Of a DNA stretch of 64,000 nucleotides, positions 42,981 to 53,108 are shown piece by piece. Numbering within the stretch: the first letter of the stretch is position 1; each line of letters starts with the position of its first letter. Below the pieces are notes generated by a model, which saw only the letters and a list, made by a program, of their open reading frames with translations, was not told where the DNA came from and ran no database searches. This stretch comes from Diphasiastrum complanatum. Lineage: Eukaryota > Streptophyta > Lycopodiopsida > Lycopodiales > Lycopodiaceae. The position numbers and the translations under genes are program-made. The stretch lies in the NCBI GenBank assembly GCA_029204225.1, contig CM055097.1:54587855-54651854 (forward strand), given 5' to 3'.

Positions 42981-43831
42981 TCCTTGAATTCGGCCGCGTT
43001 GGAGGAGTCTGGCTACTGTTGTTGTTGTTGTTTCTTTGCCTCGTTGTAGATCCTGATGCGACACTCCTTGATGTCGTGATGAGCTCTCTTGCAATATCCA
43101 TAGAAGATCTTCTTGCATAATCCACCATGCTCACCTTGAGTGTGAGGCTTTTGCTATTGCTGCTGCACCTGATTCTTGCCCTTGGAATGATCTTTCTTCT
43201 TGGTGTATAGAGCCATGGATTTGTCTTTGATGGACAGGCTGCTAGTCTTTCTCTGCATTTCTTCTTGAAGAAGATGACCAATCACCTTTTGAAGAGTGAG
43301 GTCTGGTTGTGTAGAGATCATCACCACAAAGTGCTCATAGGACTTTGGAAGAAAAAAAAGCAAGGTCATGACGTCATCATCATCTTGAATAGAACATCCT
43401 ATAGTTGACTGATCTAACAGGGACTTGAAGCTGTTGATGTGAGAAGTGATGGCAGTAGAATCAGACATGCTAAGAGTAAAGAACTTTCTTCTTAGATGTA
43501 ATCTCGTGGTTACATCATGAGTCCCATAGAGACTTGATAACAAGTCTAGTGCTTCCTTAGAGGATTTGCATGTGGTAACATGAGATATTTGGAAGTCAGC
43601 CAGATTGAGTGTGATACATTCTAAGGCCTTCTGATCTTTGATCCTCCAGGCCTTTGCTTGATCACCATCTTCTGGTTTCAGATCTGCACCTTTTACTACA
43701 TCCCAAAGATCTCTATCTATCAACATCATTCTAGGTTTTAACTTCTAGATGTAGAAGTTAGAACCATTGGATTTGTCAATGACTCTAGTTTCACTAAGTG
43801 ATGAAGATGAAGAACTACCTATATGAGACAT
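42981..43831 (-). pseudogene. Copia-D gag (broken)
   Basis: The start ATG is at 43831 (MSHIGSSSSSLSETRV). A stop replaces the Trp of the FYIWKLK-type motif near 43747. The main frame 43729-43154 has MMLIDRDLWDVVKGADLKP, ALDLLSSLYGTHDVTTRL and HINSFKSLLDQSTIG, typical copia Gag. The zinc knuckle follows in another frame and reads FYGYCKRAHHDIKEC: the first Cys of C-x2-C-x4-H-x4-C is Tyr. A polyglutamine run and a stop come after it. Confidence 0.85.
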
Positions 43832-43883
43832 GATAACAGTATACAAGTAGAAAAAACTTAATCTCTCAGTTTATTTGAGCTAC

Positions 43884-43895
43884 GCTCTAATACCA
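43884..43895 (-). promoter_or_regulatory. Copia-D primer binding site
   Basis: The minus strand reads TGGTATTAGAGC, one base off the initiator-Met primer site, three bases inside the 5' LTR edge. Confidence 0.85.
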
Positions 43896-43898
43896 ATT

Positions 43899-45301
43899 TG
43901 ATGAAGCAAGGGAGATAGGAAGAACGAGAATGGAGAAGAGAGCAGAAATATGGTGGAACAGCTCTCCCATTTTAATCGGCTGCTAGGTGCAAAACCAGTC
44001 TAATAGACAACTTATGCTATAGATAATCACAGCTTTATGCATTCTAAGTGCCCAACAGGATCTTAAAAATCAATTCATACTCTAAAACCAAGAGTACAGT
44101 CCACCGAAGAGATTGGAGATGGTTTGTATGTGGTACTACTAAAATAAGATTCAATGTGATGTATAGTTATGAAATAAATGGAAGAGCAGTATGATTTCAT
44201 GAGTTCCTCAGGCGTCAAAGACAACTATCGTCTGATCAAAAACTGAGGAGTTGTAGATGTCCATATTTAGATCAAAGTGAGTAAACAAGCACGATCAAAC
44301 AGCAATGAAAGTGCATTCAATCACAACAAGCATTCATCTACGTTGTACACAGATAAAAGGCAAGCTGCTGTTATATTACACTGAAGCACAATACAAATAG
44401 CAATTACAACAAAAAATTGACGGCATAATTGGGAGGCTCAAATAATACGTCTCATGGATGGAGCAACCAACAATATGTGCTTGGATGATGTATTTATAGA
44501 TTTCATTCGTGTATTAACTACAATAAATGATTGTCACCTAATTAGATAAGCTGTTGTACTTGGAAGTATATGGCTTCTATAAACTGTACATAGAGTATAT
44601 GGTCAACAAATCAATATCGTTGACGCAGACAAGGACGTCGCTGGAACGTTCCTCGTTTATTTTAGATGACCTTCAAGGTTTTTCTCTCTCTTCACATTTT
44701 TCGCAAAAAGTCGAAGGTGTCCTTAAAAAGGTGAAGATGTCTTTAAAATAGTTTAACTCATGAAAATAGATGACCTTCGGGAATTTTCTGTCTCTTCGCA
44801 TTTTCAAAAAATACAAAAAAATCGAAGGTGTTAAAAATAGTTGAACTTTTGAACTGCACAAGTTAAACTTTTGAACTATGCAAGTGTCACATTTTGGAGA
44901 AATGCGAAAAAGTCGAAGCTGTTGAAAACATAGTGTATTTCTACAGACTGTCAAAGAAGTAATGTATTTCTGCAAACTTGTTCTAAATGCTAATTTCGTG
45001 GAAGTTGTTGAAGGTGGCCAAGTCTTCAATGACTTCAAGTTATTGAACTTAACATCTGAACTTGAATTTATGATAGTATTGGTTACCCTTTGCTGGAGAT
45101 CAGTCGGAAGCCTGTTGTAGACATTCTTCAAATAAATTGGTTGTCTAAGTTTGTGATTCCTGCAAGTATGAGATGAGCAGACGTAGAACCAAAGTTGGTT
45201 TCACCTGATGCTAGATCAATGATCAATAAATATGCAAGAAGAATCATGAAATAGAAATTAGTCATTCACCAAGGAGACAACTGTGGACTTAATTTCCAAC
45301 A
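43899..45301 (-). repeat. Copia-D 5' LTR (1403 bp)
   Basis: Starts TGATGAAGC, ends TTTCCAACA. It holds about 530 bp (44240-44770) absent from the 3' LTR. That part includes a second, diverged copy of 'agatgaccttc...tttttctctctcttc...gtcgaaggtgt' (44665-44720), which resembles 44770-44830. This suggests the short LTR lost a segment rather than the long one gaining it. Confidence 0.88.
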
Positions 45302-45687
45302 AGATCTGAGGCATTTAACTCGTTCAATATAATCTCGTACCATTTCCCGCTTCCCATTTTAATTTTACTTAAAAGTAGGAAAGGGTCTTCCATAAACTTT
45401 CGAGATTTAAACCGTGTGATAAGGGCTCGTTTAACAGTTTTCCAAGCTATAAGCTCAATCTCATCTTGATTATAGTACCAATCTTGTGCTGCACCCATTA
45501 AGGCCATTGGAAATAGCTTAATTTTTTCTTGAGAAAAAACTTTGCCATAGACTTCAAAAGATTTGGCATAGATTTGGAGAAATCTAACTGGATCTGTTAA
45601 TCCACTTTATTTGGGTAGATCTAAATGGAATGATCTCCTAATAATGATTGGATTGACTTCTTGAGGAGCAGATCCAGAGGCAGCCAT
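45289..45687 (-). pseudogene. Gypsy-C gag, 5' part (broken)
   Basis: Starts at ATG 45687 (MAASGSAPQEVNPIIIRRSF). A stop follows LDLPK about 26 codons in. The Gag domain then continues: DPVRFLQIYAKSFEVYG, LFPMALMGAAQDWYYNQ, AWKTVKRALITRFK, DPFLLLSKIKM. A frameshift lies after that, and the other frame gives VRDYIERVKCLRS, which lines up with VRDYIERFKRLKS of Gypsy-B. The coding sequence is cut at 45301 by the Copia-D insertion and resumes at 39314. Confidence 0.88.
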
Positions 45688-46058
45688 TTTTGCAAATTAA
45701 ATCAATCAGACAATGAGATTGGATCTAGATTTTCAATCAGAATCTATCTCAATTCAAATCTACAAAATTTCTTTCACTTGACAATAATCAAATTTTTGAT
45801 TTCTAGAAAATGATCTATGATCAAGCGATCGACACGTCTAAGAATGATGAATTCTTGCGATCCGCAAACCCTGCAACACCTTCGGGTTATAGTCCTTCCT
45901 TTAGTTTCATCTATTAAGGCATCTTTACCTTCAATATATCATTGAGTAACTTCTCATTGTCATGACCATTAGATATTTCTTCATATTCAAAGCTTGTTTT
46001 CATCAATTGAGTAGGTTCATTGGGGTTTTGCATCACAAAGTAATAATTCAAGGAAAAT
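45688..46058. other. Gypsy-C leader remnant and junction
   Basis: About 180 bp of likely leader next to the gag start; no primer site or 5' LTR seen. Around 45853 the plus strand has CTTGCGATCCGCAAACCCT, close to CTTGCGATCGGCAAACCCT at 30814, just inside the 3' LTR. The rest leads into the Copia-E fragment. Confidence 0.5.
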
Positions 46059-46880
46059 ATGCATGTAATAGGGTATTATAGTCTTTTGCATTATATCTTG
46101 GGAATAGAGGTATTTAGAACTTCTCAATCTAGTTTCATTTTTCAAGAGAAGTATGCTAATTCTATTCTAAAAAAATTTCATTTGGTAGATGCTAAATATT
46201 GTGATACACCAATGGAGTCAAATGTAAAACTCACTATAAGAGGAAATGAAAGATCCTTCAAGGACATTACTCTCTATAGGAAGCTAGTTGGTTCACTCAC
46301 ATATCTAACCATCACAAGACCTGATCTTAGCTATTGTGTTGGTAGATTAAGTCAATTTATGCAGGATCCTAGTGTGGAGCATTGGAAGCTAAGCAAGAGA
46401 GTATTGAGGTACATCTCGGGTTTTGGAAATTTTGGCATTGTTTATGGAAGATCATTACCTAACTTGTATGGATTTTTAGATTCGGACTTTGCTAGAAAAT
46501 CCATAAGTGCACATGCTATTTTCATAGGTGATGGAGCTATCTCATGAATGTTGAAGAAACAGGCAACAATCTCATTATCTTCTAGTGAGGCCGAGTACAA
46601 AGCCTTTACTTCATGCACAAAGGAGATGCTTTGGATCAAAAAGATGGTAATGGATTTTTACTCGCTAGATTTTCCAAAGAGTCCAATCATCTTTTGTGAT
46701 AATCTTTCAGCCCAGATATTGGCAAGCAATCCTATTTTTCATGCAAGGAGCAAGCATATTGAAGTGGCTTATCATTGTGAGAGAACAAGTCATGGCAAAG
46801 GAGGTGGAGCTTCAACATGTTTGTGTTTCTATGTCCGTCTCTTTCATATTTCTCAAGATATCTTGATTTCTAGTGTGTAG
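46059..46880 (+). pseudogene. Copia-E fragment: end of RT and RNase H
   Basis: A plus-strand fragment that starts at the RT end (HYILGIEVFRTSQSSFIFQ) and covers RNase H: ILKKFHLVDAKYCDTPMES, YRKLVGSLTYLTITRPDLSY, HWKLSKRVLRYISGFGNFG, and FLDSDFARKS with the first Asp. A stop (TGA, position of the usual Trp) follows GAIS at 46545. The second frame from 46548 has TISLSSSEAEYKAF with the Glu and IIFCDNLSAQIL with the next Asp, then degrades after HARSKHIEVAYH. There are no LTRs and nothing 5' of the RT end. Confidence 0.87.
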
Positions 46881-48606
46881 AATGTCAATTTTGTGATTGA
46901 TCTTGGATCCACATGTGTTAAGGATAGTAGGGTACTGCCGTTGTATGGACAAGGACAATGTTAAGTCATATCTAAGTGGTTATGATCAGATCTTATTGCA
47001 TTTTTGAATTCTAGCATGCATAAAGTGGTGATTTCTATGTTTTAGATGAAACTAGATGTGCAACCAAATTTGGCTAAAAATCATTGCTGAAGTAAATGTG
47101 TTTGGATATTTGATTTTTCACAACAAATGGCCAATCTTTGTACAAAAATGCATCAAATAATTTTAATGGTCTGATGGCCAAGTATGGCATTCTACCCAAC
47201 AAACGCTTACTGTTGAGAGCTATTTCAATGACTTCCATTAGATAATGAACATTTATGGTTAGTCGGTGGACCAATTTAATACAATGCACTATATTTTAGG
47301 CTTGAAGCCTGAGATAAGAGCTTGTTTACTAAGGATATATATCAAAAGACTTGGATATTGTCATTATTTGACAAAAGATCTCATGTTTGCTTTCTCTGGT
47401 TGTCACTGAAAAACACATAGTTATGGCTGCAGACCTGGCTTCGAATGCTAAGAAAGAATGTTGGGACAAGGGGCCTTCATGCCTTAGATTAGTGGATGTT
47501 CGATCTTCAATAGGTGCCCTTCAAAAAAAAATTAATAGCTTCGAATCAAATTCAAATAAGCATGTCGATAGCAGCCAATGTGTGCACTTCAAATATGCCT
47601 TTGATAGCCCTTTCATAAGAGTGATCATGGTAGTCTGACTGAAGGGGCTTGAAGAATTATTTGAGAGGCCTAGTGAACAATTAAGGGCTCGAATATCTCA
47701 ACACTGAGCATGAAGATAAAAGGGCTTCAAAATGAATAAGGTTCAAAGAGTGCCTTGGGCTATTTTTAGAGCAATTTTCACAAATTTTGTGAAGACCGGC
47801 ATGTAAAACCCGGATATTAATAGTAAAATCTGCACAAAATTGCCTATAGATAGATCCCAGCCCACCCAAAATGTGGCTAGAGATAATTTTGAGGCCTTAG
47901 AAATGGCCTATAAAATAATTTACAACCTTAGAATTGGCTCGGGTACACAAGTTATTATAGCCGGCACTGCCGCGCAATTTTCCAATGTGTTATTCTTTTT
48001 TACTAATATAAAAGTTACCAATTGTGCCTTCAGGGAACCGGTTGCCTTTGGGAAGCCCCAAGTCATGAGTGCTCGGCAACAATTGCAAATGTCAAAAGGA
48101 AATCGAACCACAAAAACGGAAAAAGTATGGGACAAGGGAAAAAAATTTAGCAAGGAAAAACATGGGCAAGTTGCAACTCTCAAGGCAGTGGGCAAAACGA
48201 CATCCCGACGAACCATCTCAACAACTTGAACCATGGGCCATGGGTGCGTAAAAAGAAAAATGCAAAAGAGAGGCCAAAGTTGCTTAGTAAAAATGTCCTA
48301 CCTAAAAATGGTAGGAGTTGACCACAAGTAGGTGCAAGGACTACCCCTTTAAGAGTGGCACACAAGTAAGTACTTCCATACTTACCTCATTTAAACCATA
48401 CAAAAGTGCAACAAAGCACAAGTGGTACCATTGTATCCAGTGACCCAAAACATCTTTTCCTAAAAGGGAAGGGTACCACTTCAAGTCAAGTCAAAAGTAA
48501 AAGCCTTGTACAAAATGGGACAATTGTCATGAAGGCTTGAAGGATGAAAAGATGGCATTATGAAGGGGAGCCTTTGAGAGATGCCTATAAAAGAGAGGGT
48601 TGTTGA
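46881..48606. other. Intergenic, no gene supported
   Basis: The longest plus frame (47840-48229) has no domain I recognise and an unremarkable composition, so I do not call it a gene. From about 48290 to 48600 the sequence resembles part of 14140-14540 (motif CCTACCTAAAAATGGTAGG) and ends with TATA-like CCTATAAAAGAGAGG at 48588, so it may be an LTR remnant. Confidence 0.5.
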
Positions 48607-48894
48607 TCATTTAGAGTTAGCTAGTTGGTGAACGACACGAGAGAAGGTCTCAGAATAATCAATACCATAACTCTGAGAAAATCCCTTCGCTACAAGTCTT
48701 GCTTTATACTTTGAGACATCTCCATCTGGTCCATACTTTAGCTTGTATACCCATTTGCATTTTACAGTCTTTCGCTTATCTGGTAATGGTTGCAACGTCC
48801 ATACCTGGTTCTTCCTCATGGATTCCATCTTCTTTGTCCTTCTCTGGACATTCAATTGTTTCCTCAAATGTCTGTGGTTCACCACTGAATTCAC
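48607..48894 (-). pseudogene. Copia-F RT, N-terminal part only
   Basis: Holds KNQVWTLQPLPDKRKTVKCK, WVYKLKYGPDGDVSKYKARL and AKGFSQSYGIDYSETFSRVV, the usual first 80 residues of copia RT, then loses similarity at about 48625. The YVDD box is absent. It is joined to unrelated sequence, so this is a truncation by deletion or rearrangement. Confidence 0.87.
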
Positions 48895-49498
48895 AAAATT
48901 CTTCTGATGTAGAAGCTGAGCTACCTAGCACATATCTTGTTGGCGCTCTTCGTTGTCTTGTCGACCTTTTAGGAGATCCCCCTGAAATTACAATGCTTTT
49001 GTCTTTATCTGCTCTGCTAGGTCCGGAACCATTTTGGTTTATAGGAACTGTAGCAGTAGGCTGCCTCTCAAAATATTCTTCGTCTGATTTGTCACTCAAA
49101 TGCGAAGCAACTCAAACATCTTTGTTTGAGTGTTCATTCTCCACTCCCTCTGTCATAGTTGGCAGATCATAGTACTGTCTTTCAATAACTTCATAACTGA
49201 CAGGATCATCGTTGGCCATCGTTCTTCTCTCATCAAATTTGACATCTCTGACTGTCTTCACAATGTTTGTGTCTGGCAAATAGACTCTGTAGTATGACAA
49301 ATTATTGTCATATCCTACAAGATATTCCTGTTCAGCTTTCTCATCAAGCTTCTTTCGAAGCTTATTAGGAACATGTGCACAAGCTATACAGCCAAAGATA
49401 TGGATGTGAGTCAGATTGGGTTTTTTTACTCCACCATAATTCGTGTGGTGTTGTGTGAGGAACACCAAAATTTTTTGTCCTGTTTTGAATGTAAGCAA
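48776..49498 (-). pseudogene. Copia-F integrase end and linker
   Basis: The frame 49498-49112 has THIHIFGCIACAHVPNKLRK, EQEYLVGYDNNLSYYRVY and DVKFDERRTM, the conserved stretch after the copia integrase core. The frame 49099-48776 is an acidic, Ser-rich linker with STRQRRAPTRYVLG, the usual RxxRxRxxPxRY motif before RT. A stop separates the two. Confidence 0.82.
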
Positions 49499-49517
49499 CT
49501 GTAACTACTACTTCAGC

Positions 49518-50520
49518 CTACAACACTCTTGGAGCTCTCGAATAGGCCATCATGCATCTGGCAGCTTCCATTAGAGTCCTATTCTTTCTTTCTGCAACAC
49601 TGTTGTGCTGCGGTGTGTAAGATGTAGTCCTTCTGTGAATGGTACCACAATCATTGCAGAAGTCAATGAATTGATTCGAGATGTATTCTCCACCTCGATC
49701 TGTTCTGATCTGCTTCATTTTATTACCAGTGCATCTTTCTGCCCAATTCACATACTCTATAAATTTGTCAAATTCTTCTGATTTATTGTGAATAAAATAG
49801 ACTCTGGCAAATTTAGTATAATCATCAATAAAGGTAATGTAATATTTCGAGCCTCCTACTGAGATCACATTGAAAGGTTCACAGATGTCAAACTGCACTA
49901 ACTCCAAATCTTAGTCATTCTGTAGGAGTCCTTGACAAAGAGAGTGCGTGACATCTTACCCTTCAGACATGCATCACAAGTCATCAAACTGGTTGCATTT
50001 GAGATGCTCACCCCTATGATTGCTCGATGATGGCTTGTCTGATATAGTGCCATTGAATTCATATGACATAGTCTCTTGTGCCATAGAGTATCTGGCGAAT
50101 CATCATGAGTCTGATGCACTTGATCTGTAGGTAGGTGTACCTTCAAGTGATACAGTTTGTCTTTTCTTCTTCCTTGAGTGATGAGTGTACTGGTACTTGC
50201 ATCAACAATGTTGCATGCTTCATCTGAAAACGTCACATGCATCCCTACATCAACTATTCTTGCCACTGATAGCAAGTCCTGCTGTAGTGTAGGCACGGAC
50301 AGAACATCTTTGAGTCGTCTATCTCTGCCATTTGTGTTCAGTGAACCAATATCATTCACTTGATATTTTGATCAACGATAAATCTTGATGGATCTACAGT
50401 TCGGAAATCAAACATGATTCATCTTGATGTAACAAAGTGTGAGGTAGCTCCTGAGTCAAGGATTATCTCCTGTGTGTCAGGTGTTGATACTGCACACATG
50501 TCTACACAGATGTAGGCAGT
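49518..50520 (-). pseudogene. Copia-F protease and integrase core (broken)
   Basis: The protease active site EIILDSGATSHF lies at about 50436-50470 with D-S-G intact. The frame 50359-49898 has VLSVPTLQQDLLSVARI, then the integrase zinc region DTLWHKRLCHMNS and MTCDACLKGKM. The core is in 49907-49518: VQFDICEPFNV, YITFIDDYTKFARVYFI, QIRTDRGGEYISNQF, SYTPQHNSVAERKNRT, so all three catalytic acidic residues are present (NSVAE for the usual NGVAE). A frameshift and stops lie between the pieces. Confidence 0.88.
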
Positions 50521-50633
50521 GGAATTACCATGATTCGATCTTTCTTCGCCCATTTTTGAGCTCTCTAGCTCCTTGACATAGCACAAACTATTATTGTTCT
50601 CCTATCTGCCTTGAGCTGATTTGTTTCTTGGGT

Positions 50634-51531
50634 TCAGGCGGTAGTCCATGGTTGCATGACCTTTCTTGTGGTAGCAAATTCACTCAATTTTTGGATTAAG
50701 CCAACACAAATCGACAGTATGTCCTTTGCATTTGCATCTCGCACAGGTCTTCTTGTCTCAACTTTGTTGTTTCGACCTTCCTTTGTTCTTCCATTTGCCT
50801 TTGCCGGTTTTTTCTGCTTGATCATGATCCTGCTTTCGATTTGGCACCCTCTTAGGCTTGAATTGTTTTTTTGTCTTCTCCTTGTTGCTGTAGAGGGCTT
50901 GGTCAGAAGCATCCTTGTGATCAAGGTGCTCTCGAACCTCGACTTCTTCTCGAATCTCGACAATTGTCTTTTTGAGTGTCATTGTAGGATCCTTTGTGAG
51001 CAGTGTGTTGGGTGTCTGGAAGGATCTTGCTAAGGCTCTTAACGGATAAGTAAGCTGCTTCTCTGTTGACACTGCATTTTCTACTCCAAAATTGTGTAGT
51101 AAAAGGAATAGATCCTTCATCTTCCTAATAAAGAAAGTGAGGTCTTTGCCATCCCACTGTAGGTTTGTCAACTGATCTTCGAGTATCATTATTTGATTGC
51201 ATGATTTCATCTGAAATCTTGTGAGTAGAGTGTCCCACATCTCTTTTTCTTTAAAGAGTGTAGCCAGGTCAAGTGTCAGGCTATCCTCGATGGATGATGA
51301 TAACAAGGCTACTGCCTTGTCATTCTTCTCCCTCCATTCGTGTAGCTCCTTGCCTGTTGTTGTAGGCATCTCCACGGTGCCATCTACCCAGGGAAATAAT
51401 CCTTCTCCCTTCAGTATCAGCGAGGTCTTAACCTTCCATGCTAGGAAGCTAGATCTTGATGAATCCAGGACTGTATAGATCTTGGATTGTATGCTGTTTG
51501 TTGAAGCCATTGCTCCTAAATTTGTGTTCAC
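50634..51531 (-). pseudogene. Copia-F gag
   Basis: A 257-codon frame starting at ATG 51531: SSRSSFLAWKVKTSLILKGE, LFKEKEMWDTLLTRFQMK, LTNLQWDGKDLTFFIRKMKD, and a Lys/Gln-rich basic tail. It ends at a stop at about 50758, just before the zinc knuckle. In the following reading CARCKCKGHTVDLC keeps all four ligands (C-x2-C-x4-H-x4-C). Apart from that stop this is one of the best preserved gag genes of the window. Confidence 0.87.
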
Positions 51532-51610
51532 TTGTTGATGGTTCTTGGTTCGAATGCTTAGCCTCCTGGATCTGATAGCTTTTTAGCTATATAAGACTTT
51601 GACAAGGTTG

Positions 51611-51621
51611 TTGTGATACCA
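51611..51621 (-). promoter_or_regulatory. Copia-F primer-like site
   Basis: The minus strand reads TGGTATCACAA, matching the first eight bases of the initiator-Met primer site, next to a TG at 51623. Confidence 0.65.
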
Positions 51622-51622
51622 C

Positions 51623-52527
51623 TGATGCAAAATCTGCACTCAAAAAATGCAAATTCCAACTAGAACTCTGGGGACGAACTGATAAAAGTCTCTCGAACGA
51701 TTCGCAAAAATTTCACGAAACTCACATATTTTTATTCAAGAATAATTTGTGTTGGATCAATCAGGCTCTGTAACACAACAAGACAAAACAAGACAAAATC
51801 TAGACGAAAATGACATGAAACGAAGCGAAACTTAAACGAGCTCTGATATTGATTTATGCTTGAAGCATAGAGATCGCGAAATGAAACGAAACAAAACAAA
51901 ACAAAATGAAACACAAAGCGAAACGAAAATGTTCACAAACGAAATTAGTTTGTCAGAAATTCAAATACGATTGTTGGTCACTGCCAGCTATATCATTCCT
52001 ACAATCCTTCAGAGTGTAGACAAACATTGTTGATCTACGTTAACAGATTAATATAAAATTCAACAAAATCAAACCAATGTGTGAAATTGAATAAACAAGT
52101 GAATCAGATACACGAATAGTAACAGACAAATATTCATTTGAGATCATACAATCATTCAGAATAATATGCGCATAACAACTACAATATTATCTATTGATTT
52201 TCTTGATTTCTAGCACTGCATGACAGATCCACGCAGTGGCATTGACGTGAGAGAAATACAGTTCTCCCATGATTCGTGTCTCGCTTACTAGCGGACTTCT
52301 AGATCTACAGATCCTCTACAAAATTGTCTCGCTCACAGGCGGACATGTATTTAGTATTTTTTCGTCTTCTACGCTTTTATGCATCAAAATAAAAAGTATA
52401 TAGTTCTCGCACTTTTTCGTGTCGCGTCGTGTAACTTCCAGATCAAAAAGATTAAACATCTACAACTAATCACGGACTACAAGAGTGGCAGATTAGCCAC
52501 AATCGAGAGTTCTTCTGCTGATGTCAT
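51623..52527 (-). repeat. Copia-F 5' LTR (right end approximate)
   Basis: Starts TGATGCAAAATCTG. The outer end is placed tentatively at TGATGTCA near 52527, because no partner LTR is present. It contains 'tctcgcttactagcggac' and 'tctcgctcacaggcggac', an imperfect repeat also seen in Copia-I LTRs. Confidence 0.6.
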
Positions 52528-52599
52528 GATATCTGATTAAATATTTGTACCCCATGGTACTTGGCTAATCTTCTTGGTCCTTTGAGGAGCATGATTGAT

Positions 52600-53084
<485 letters not shown>

Positions 53085-53090
53085 ATTTTT

Positions 53091-53108
53091 TGGCGCCGTT
53101 GCTGGGAA
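53091..53108 (+). promoter_or_regulatory. Asp-tRNA primer binding site, plus strand
   Basis: TGGCGCCGTTGCTGGGAA matches the Asp-tRNA primer site TGGCGCCGTTGCCGGGGA at 16 of 18 positions, directly after an LTR end. It marks the 5' end of a plus-strand gypsy element whose coding part is not present in the window. Confidence 0.85.

Larger units (their letters stand above)
39322..45301 (-). mobile_element. Copia-D, near-complete copia element nested in Gypsy-C gag
   Basis: A 5.98-kb minus-strand element with both LTRs, Met-type primer site, gag, protease, truncated integrase, RT, RNase H and polypurine tract. The flanks carry the two halves of Gypsy-C Gag: DYIERVKCLRS on the right, AMIMWFLVDL on the left. 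The target duplication is imperfect (minus strand GATCT on one side, GACTT on the other), so the insertion is old. Confidence 0.9.
30056..45870 (-). mobile_element. Gypsy-C, second Tat-like LTR retrotransposon, split by Copia-D
   Basis: A minus-strand element in the order gag (45687 leftwards, interrupted), protease, linker, RT, RNase H, integrase, third ORF, 3' LTR. It corresponds part for part to Gypsy-B, but the proteins differ strongly, so it is a different family of the same clade. Copia-D (39322-45301) sits inside its gag. The 5' LTR beyond about 45870 is not recognisable and seems lost. The right boundary is approximate. Confidence 0.8.
48607..52527 (-). mobile_element. Copia-F, 5' half of a copia element
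   Basis: A minus-strand element with 5' LTR, primer-like site, gag, protease, integrase and the first part of RT. It breaks off at about 48620 within RT, so RNase H and the 3' LTR are missing. The LTR shares words with the Copia-I LTR (GTGTCTCGCT...GCGGA), suggesting related families. Confidence 0.85.

Noticed and set aside
47840-48229. 129-codon plus-strand frame
   Set aside because: No recognisable domain, no neighbour supporting it, and an equally long frame on the opposite strand; likely chance.
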